A stretch of 64,000 nt of DNA. It comes from Oidiodendron maius Zn (taxonomy: Eukaryota; Ascomycota; Leotiomycetes; Myxotrichaceae). The position numbers were made by a program, and so were the translations under genes. Under the pieces are notes generated by a model. It ran no database searches. It was not told where the DNA came from and saw nothing but the letters and a program-made list of their open reading frames with translations. Below are positions 59,136 through 64,000 of this stretch, one piece after another. The DNA lies in NCBI GenBank assembly GCA_000827325.1, contig KN832872.1, positions 1,612,001-1,676,000 of the forward strand. The letters run 5' to 3'. Each line of letters opens with the position of its first letter. Position 1 is the first letter of the stretch.

Positions 59136-59604
59136 TGGACTAAACATAGAAGGCATCTTCCTGATGTCTAGACGGCAACTGGACCATTTAATAAATGGTT
59201 TCATCATGCTGCTATTTGATCTGGGCACCCGCATGGTGAACTCGCTCATTGCCATGGATCTCTTGTATAGAAGTTCGGCAATGATTTCACCACGAACTAT
59301 AGACAGCTTCATGAATTGATGATTTTCCCACTCAACTGACGATTATCAGATCATCCCTGTACAAAATAAAGAAATATACCTCTTCTCAATCGCGGCTATA
59401 GTCTAGCACGTGATATGGACATTTTTTGATTAGTCATTGGAATTTTGGTGCCTTACTTTTCGTTCATGCCTTACCCATATCAGGTTTAAAACCCTACCCG
59501 CAAATTGGAAAAGTGCAGAGCCGCATCTCGCCAAACGAGAATACTGAAAAGTTGCGAGGAAATCCATCTCCAATCGACAACTCTACGACAAAACCGACGA
59601 CAAG
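59136..59604. other. Intergenic region and RPL32 promoter
   Basis: The 469-bp gap holds the DnaJ 3' end and the RPL32 promoter and leader. The 5' exon of RPL32 (untranslated) must end at 59604 if the leader intron below is right. Confidence 0.5.
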
Positions 59605-59676
59605 GTACGACTGCTCCCAAGGGAATATCTGGAACTATATGTCTCTTATCTACCAGTAATCTAACAGCTATTCTAG
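59605..59676 (+). other. Probable 5'UTR intron of RPL32
   Basis: The leader contains CAAG|GTACGA at 59605 and CTAACAGCTATTCTAG ending at 59676, with a good branch point, immediately before the ATG. A leader intron is common in fungal ribosomal-protein genes. Transcript data would confirm it. Confidence 0.65.
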
Positions 59677-60381
59677 ATGGTTGCCGCAAAGAAGCACGTC
59701 CCGATCGTCAAGAAGCGTATGTTTAATTCCCCTCGCTATCCACCTTGATTTTCACTGCAAATGTTTGGAGGAGGAAAAAGCGAAATTGGGATTGAGGAAT
59801 ATATGCAATACATTTGGATTATCAGGAGTTAATAGATCGATGTTACAGGCACGAAGCGCTTCCATAGACATCAGAGCGACACTTACAAATGTGTCCCCTC
59901 AAGCTGGAGAAAGCCCAAGGGTATTGACAACCGTGTCCGAAGACGGTTCAAGGGACAGATGGTCATGCCATCGGTACGTTCGAGCCTATATGGGGAGCCA
60001 GTAGTGGTTTGTAAAGGACGAATTTTTCAAGACGACCTTTTCAACCCACCGGCAACCTCTAAACTTACATGAAGCACAAAATCCTGATGATGCGTACAGA
60101 TTGGTTTCGGCTCCAACAAGAAGACTCGCCACATGATGCCCTCCGGCCACAAGGCCTTCCTCGTTAACAACACGCGCGACGTCGACCTCCTCCTCATGCA
60201 CAACAAGACATTCGCCGCAGAGTTCGTTCTATCGATGTATTCAGACCAGTAGCAGGGACTAACATGAGACAGGATTGCACACGCCGTTTCGTCGAGAAAG
60301 AGAGTTGAGATTATTGCCCGTGCCAAGGAACTCGGAGTCAAGGTCACGAACCCCAAGGCTAAAGTCACTGTTGAGGTATAA
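59677..60381 (+). CDS. rpl32: 60S ribosomal protein L32 (eL32)
   Basis: Structural protein of the cytosolic large ribosomal subunit. Four exons (59677-59716, 59849-59973, 60100-60221, 60273-60381) give 131 aa, the standard length. The spliced protein starts [20 protein letters not shown], continues [40 protein letters not shown] and [17 protein letters not shown], then ISSRKRVEI-type sequence ([18 protein letters not shown]), all matching eL32. The first coding intron (132 nt) and the leader intron are long for this window, as expected for ribosomal-protein genes. Highly expressed housekeeping gene. Confidence 0.96.
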
Positions 60382-61382
60382 GGTGCTGGGTTTCGTTTGG
60401 GGGCTTTGCATAGGAAGGTATTGCATGTTACTATGAGCATAGTAGTACAGGAATGTAACTCGTGCTCTTCGATCAATGCAATTTGCAGCTTTTTTCGCGT
60501 GTCAATTGTTCCGAGGTTGTACATGCTCTCGATGAGATGAAAGCCTGGATGACTACCAGCAACAACCCGCTTAGGAATACGGCGAGTTTTATCCTCTTAA
60601 CAATTAAAATTATTACGACTATTCTTTCCTTTGCGTTAAATATCACGACGATGATGTTCTCACTAAGCCTCTTAGTCTGGTCATGCGTATTGTCCCTAGC
60701 GTGCTGTTTATTAGGGAGCAATTCTGAGTTCCAAAACAGGGTCTAGATTGAGGGCAGTCGACTTCCTAATTGACCATTGATCCAGGCGACAACCAGATGC
60801 GAGAATACATAACAGGGTATCCAGAATTGCCAGTGCAATTTACCCTAATACCCTTCTCACACAGCGATTATGGATGAGCATCTATTTCATTATTTATCCT
60901 TCAATGTACTGTGCTGGAGTTACTTCAGATTGACTTTCTGCATATTGATCTCATATAAGAGGGCTGTCTGGCGATTACAGCTATATTATCTTCCCGACGA
61001 CACCAATGTCATTTTCTTCGGCTTCGTTCTATTACCCATTGCAAAATAGCGCCCTATTTGAATTTGGACTGATCTATCAACGCATACACCATAGTAGTAT
61101 GTATGCCTCGAGATACATATGCCCCATCTCCAACCTTTCCAGATCTCGCTTTCCTTTCTTCCTCCTTATCACCATTTTTTACACAGCTCTATTGTACTCA
61201 ACTCTCATACTCTATGCAATACTGAGTCATATCAATCAAACGCCTGCACACATACAAAACCCTCGAACTCTATTCTATACCGACTCAGAAACGAAACAAC
61301 CTCTATTCACTGCAGACTTTACTCTTGCTCAAAACTCTACATCTGAAAAACGTTGATCTGGTTATTCGCCCTCGCCCGTTCC
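60382..61382. other. Intergenic region with one weak frame
   Basis: About 1 kb. A plus-strand frame from an ATG at 61006 (116 aa) contains one hydrophobic stretch (FFLLITIFYTALLYSTLILY) and otherwise Ser/Thr/Pro-rich sequence; it may be chance and I do not call it a gene. Nothing else seen. Confidence 0.4.
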
Positions 61383-61682
61383 ATGATGGCACCAAATATG
61401 TGTCAGTGGGTGATGAACCTCCCAACGCCGTGGGTCTGGTTTCGACACAAGGTTCGAGCCGTCAATTATCTACATTACCACTCGGAGCCAATCCCAGGAA
61501 TCTACTTATCCTATCCAGAGGGTTGTTTCCTGGTGGCTAAGAAGCCAAATAGCGTTTGGCGGGACAGCAATTTTTTTAAGATGGAAGTCGCTCTCAACGA
61601 AGACGAAGCGGCAGTCTATATGGAGAATGGCCTAACGGTGTGCCCTTCCTGTGAGCTTCTCCTACATACCCGAAGTATTTGA
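61383..61682 (+). CDS. Unknown 99-aa protein
   Basis: Not recognised. From the ATG at 61383 the frame reads MMAPNMCQWVMNLPTPWVWF, RHKVRAVNYLHYHSEPIPGI, YLSYPEGCFLVAKKPNSVW and KMEVALNEDEAAVYMENGLT, ending CPSCELLLHTRSI. Composition, aromatic spacing and the CPSC pair near the end look like real protein. The frame is open for ten more codons upstream without an ATG, so an earlier exon is possible. It lies 144 bp before another unknown gene on the same strand, and no link can be shown. Confidence 0.45.
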   Translation: MMAPNMCQWVMNLPTPWVWFRHKVRAVNYLHYHSEPIPGIYLSYPEGCFLVAKKPNSVWRDSNFFKMEVALNEDEAAVYMENGLTVCPSCELLLHTRSI

Positions 61683-61826
61683 ATCAATTTCGTTGCGTTG
61701 GGCCAAAGTTGATCATGTGACTTGGCCCCTTTCTTCCATAACCAGACTTGGGCATCCGCAAGGTCCTTATTTTAAGGAATTTGCTCACGCGACTTTTTAG
61801 GGCACCTCGACCGCGATGTAGCAGCC

Positions 61827-62594
61827 ATGTCATCCAAAGGTGTCTGCACCACTCAGAGTATATACTCAACCGTCGACTCCAGCAGCGAGGATGATATCAC
61901 CATTAACCCTTCCTCTGCTCGCAGAGTTAGATTCGTGCTTCCCACACCCCAACCAAGGTGTGGCCAATGGAGTGTAAAGAACAAATTCCAACAGAAATCA
62001 CCTCTCCGACAGTTCACAAACACCTCAGACGGACCAGAGGGAACGCTGCCCAATGGTCGAAAATGTCGAAAACATCACCCCCACATCCTCAAGAGGTACC
62101 ACAAAGGCCAATGCCCCCTGCGCTGGATTGACATTGTTGGCTTCCGCTATCTCAACAATCCTCTGAAGATCGAGTACTCACCGTATCTCGAGCGCTGGAT
62201 GTTCTCCGCCGAACTTCACAAGCGTACAATCATCGCCGAGGTCTGCGAAGGGGGTAATTGCACTCATCTCAGCGACGGTGCTTGCAAGAAGAATAAAGTC
62301 CACAATCAATTTACCCTTCTCGACGATGGACTCACATGGCTTCTCACAGGCGACATTGCCAAGAACGGAAGGATCACTCAAAGGAAGAACATCAAATTGG
62401 ACTTAAGCCCACTATATGCAATTCTAACGCAAAACATGCACACGCTGAGGAAGTTAACCAATGAGGAAGCTGCTAGCATAAGACTAGCTTTGAAGGTTAT
62501 TGACCGGAGATTTTTGAGGTGGGAGGGGGAGCCAAAAGAGTATGCGATGGCTCTTAAGTGTGCGGCCGACCGAACATATAGGTTGACAAGTTAA
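61827..62594 (+). CDS. Unknown 255-aa protein
   Basis: A single open frame with a good ATG context (GCCATGTC). N-terminal 45 residues are Ser/Thr rich with an acidic SSSEDD patch, followed by RRVRFVLPTPQPRCGQW, reminiscent of a short linear docking motif. The centre is rich in Cys/His (KCRKHHPHILKRYHKGQCP; EVCEGGNCTHLSDGACKK), which could bind zinc. The C-terminal third is helical (LKLTNEEAASIRLALKV-like) with W and R residues. No membrane segment or signal peptide. I recognise no family; length and codon pattern argue that it is real. Confidence 0.6.
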   Translation: MSSKGVCTTQSIYSTVDSSSEDDITINPSSARRVRFVLPTPQPRCGQWSVKNKFQQKSPLRQFTNTSDGPEGTLPNGRKCRKHHPHILKRYHKGQCPLRWIDIVGFRYLNNPLKIEYSPYLERWMFSAELHKRTIIAEVCEGGNCTHLSDGACKKNKVHNQFTLLDDGLTWLLTGDIAKNGRITQRKNIKLDLSPLYAILTQNMHTLRKLTNEEAASIRLALKVIDRRFLRWEGEPKEYAMALKCAADRTYRLTS

Positions 62595-62978
62595 GGAGTT
62601 TTTGACAGCGCAGTATTGAAAAGAGTAATTGAATAGATTGCCATAGATATTGCATCGCTCACAGGAGACCTCATAGACTTTTGGATTGGATGTCAGAGTT
62701 ATGTTCGTCTGCCGTGTGTTTAGCATGGAGTCTATATGCAAATTGATAACCACACCGTTCAAATTACGCACAGTATTTATGAGCAAGTGCAAAGCGGAGT
62801 ATACAATATGCGTATTGGTCTGTATTGTCACTTTATTCACAGAAACTTGTCATTGAGGGATATTTCAACCAAGAGTCCTCGAACAATGCCCCCTGCCCCC
62901 TGCCCCGCCCCCCAGCCAAAACCAACAAAACGCCTTGAAAATGCCTTACACCTATGCCCAACTGATTACTCCAATTAA
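62595..62978. other. Intergenic region with a C-rich tract
   Basis: The 384-bp gap lies between convergent genes. At 62887-62914 TGCCCCC repeats about three times and runs into a C-rich tract. No gene seen. Confidence 0.5.
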
Positions 62979-64000
62979 TCATCTAAATCCAGGACCTGCT
63001 CTATCTCTCCTAGGCCTACTTTTTTGTCTCGCACCTGCAACCGCATCCGAGACATCTCCCAATGTGATAGACTTCTCCTTCAGTCTCGTCTTCCGCCCCT
63101 CGTCCATTTCAAACTTCTCACCCTTCATTTTAGCCCGCGCCCTTTCTTGGTATTCATGGCTCTCAGGATCATCGTACTGGAGTTGCGTTGCTGGCGGTGG
63201 GCTATCAGCGCTCTCTCTGTTCCTGTCGGCCGAGGCGTTGGCAAACTTTTTGATTTGTTCATCAGCTGCTTCAGCGACCTCTTTGTGGTCAGACACATTG
63301 GAGTACGGAGGATATTGCACAGGGCGACCGTGCGTTGCTGTAGAATCCACAGATGATGCACGAGAGTAGTTGGTGGAGGCTGTGGAGATATTGCTGGTAG
63401 CTCGTCCTAGGATCCTATTTGCACCGCGCCTACGGCCTTCGGTCGCCTCGGTCTCGTTCGGCGGCTTTACAGACGATTTTGTTTTGGCTAGCAGGTTCGA
63501 GAGGGCATTATGAATCTCTTCTCTTGGAGCTGCAGGATGATTCGTTGGTGCTGGCGCTGTTGAAACAACACTAGCGCAGGTATTGCTGTTAATCTCGGAT
63601 AGCGGCTCTGTTGCTACGGAGAGCTCTGAACTTGAGTTAGAGTCCCTTATTTCGGTACGTACGGTCAATGGCATGTTTTTGCCTTCAACAGTGACAAGTT
63701 CAGAACTGTTGAAGGCTGTTCGATCTAGTCCCGAGGTTGCCAGCTTCGTTGACGATCCCGACGAGCCACACTCTGATTTCGAAAGAGTTTTCGTTATATC
63801 GCTTTTGGCCCGTGTGCGCTGAGGGTTTCCTTTAGGCACTGCCTTTATCCTAGCTGGCGGCGATTCTGTCCGCCCGGATGAGGCGCAAAGATATTTTTGC
63901 AGAGGCAACAACCTTGCTGCACTTATGGAATCCCACAGCCAGGATGCAGTTACGATTGGGATCCCCCATTGCTGTGCATGATCGAGCTTGTCCTTCCTCA
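62979..64000 (-). CDS. BRCT-domain checkpoint protein, Rad4/Dpb11/TopBP1-like, C-terminal part
   Basis: The gene enters from beyond the right edge; the last about 340 codons are present. They start inside the end of a BRCT domain: DHAQQWGIPIVTASWLWDSI, followed by SAARLLPLQKYLCA, with the invariant Trp. The remaining about 300 residues are disordered, rich in Ser/Thr and charged residues, with a conserved-looking block near the end (QLQYDDPESHEYQERARAKM, then RKTRLKEKSITLGDVSD) and a basic tail RPRRDRAGPGFR. This arrangement, with multiple N-terminal BRCT domains and a tail like this, is found in fungal Rad4/Dpb11 replication-checkpoint scaffolds. Identification rests on the BRCT end and tail resemblance, so the exact orthologue is tentative. 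Confidence 0.7.
   Translation of the reverse strand, partial: RKDKLDHAQQWGIPIVTASWLWDSISAARLLPLQKYLCASSGRTESPPARIKAVPKGNPQRTRAKSDITKTLSKSECGSSGSSTKLATSGLDRTAFNSSELVTVEGKNMPLTVRTEIRDSNSSSELSVATEPLSEINSNTCASVVSTAPAPTNHPAAPREEIHNALSNLLAKTKSSVKPPNETEATEGRRRGANRILGRATSNISTASTNYSRASSVDSTATHGRPVQYPPYSNVSDHKEVAEAADEQIKKFANASADRNRESADSPPPATQLQYDDPESHEYQERARAKMKGEKFEMDEGRKTRLKEKSITLGDVSDAVAGARQKSRPRRDRAGPGFR

Noticed and set aside
61006-61356. 116-codon frame with one hydrophobic helix
   Set aside because: Low-complexity leader-like sequence with no conservation that I can recognise; it probably lies in the region upstream of the next gene.

Overview
This window comes from the nuclear genome of a filamentous ascomycete (Pezizomycotina). 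Evidence: most genes carry 1-5 short introns of about 45-70 nt with GTATGT/GTAAGT-type donors, CTAAC-like branch points and YAG acceptors. Gene content is also typical of moulds: a Clr5-domain protein, a STAND-type N-terminal domain joined to ankyrin repeats, a LysM GH18 chitinase, an S28 prolyl peptidase, an ABCA-type transporter, HPP and DUF1295 membrane proteins. The class cannot be fixed from sequence alone. Exon joins below were made by hand from splice motifs, phase and family conservation; the listed joins keep phase.

Layout. 0-4.3 kb is conserved housekeeping: a head-to-head pair ypt7/Rab7 (cut by the window edge) and atg16, then dot1 (H3K79 methyltransferase) and an unknown CxxC-CxxC coiled-coil protein. 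4.3-35 kb is looser and more accessory: a DUF1295 membrane protein, an FAD monooxygenase with a palindromic CGG/CCG cluster upstream, a 1639-aa ABCA transporter, a Clr5 protein, an orphan 180-aa protein, a STAND-like/ankyrin protein without an obvious nucleotide-binding domain, a PAQR receptor, and a LysM chitinase whose 5' end lies further upstream than its first visible ATG. Several stretches here look like decayed coding sequence (15.8-16.4, 33.2, 34.5-34.8 kb, perhaps 29-29.6 kb).

35-46 kb: a tiny three-exon HSBP1 homologue, a secreted S28 peptidase, divergent HPP protein and uracil phosphoribosyltransferase, a Sec2-type Rab GEF, and a medium-chain reductase. 49-64 kb is dense and conserved: GNAT acetyltransferase, Ase1/PRC1 microtubule bundler divergent from CSN5, mitochondrial glutamyl-tRNA synthetase divergent from a CaaX-tailed DnaJ, RPL32 with a 5'UTR intron, two unknown proteins, and the C-terminal part of a BRCT protein resembling Rad4/Dpb11.

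Functional themes are housekeeping rather than one pathway: vacuole/autophagy (Ypt7, Atg16), secretion (Sec2), chromatin and genome checkpoints (Dot1, Rad4-like), proteostasis (DnaJ, HSBP1, CSN5), plus cell-wall and extracellular enzymes. I saw no polyketide or peptide synthase, no CRISPR, no intact transposon and no convincing tRNA. The most interesting unexplained items are the STAND-N/ankyrin protein, the orphan proteins at 3.5-4.3, 21.3 and 61.4-62.6 kb, the hidden 5' exon of the chitinase, and a J-protein whose farnesylation tail depends on splicing of the last intron.
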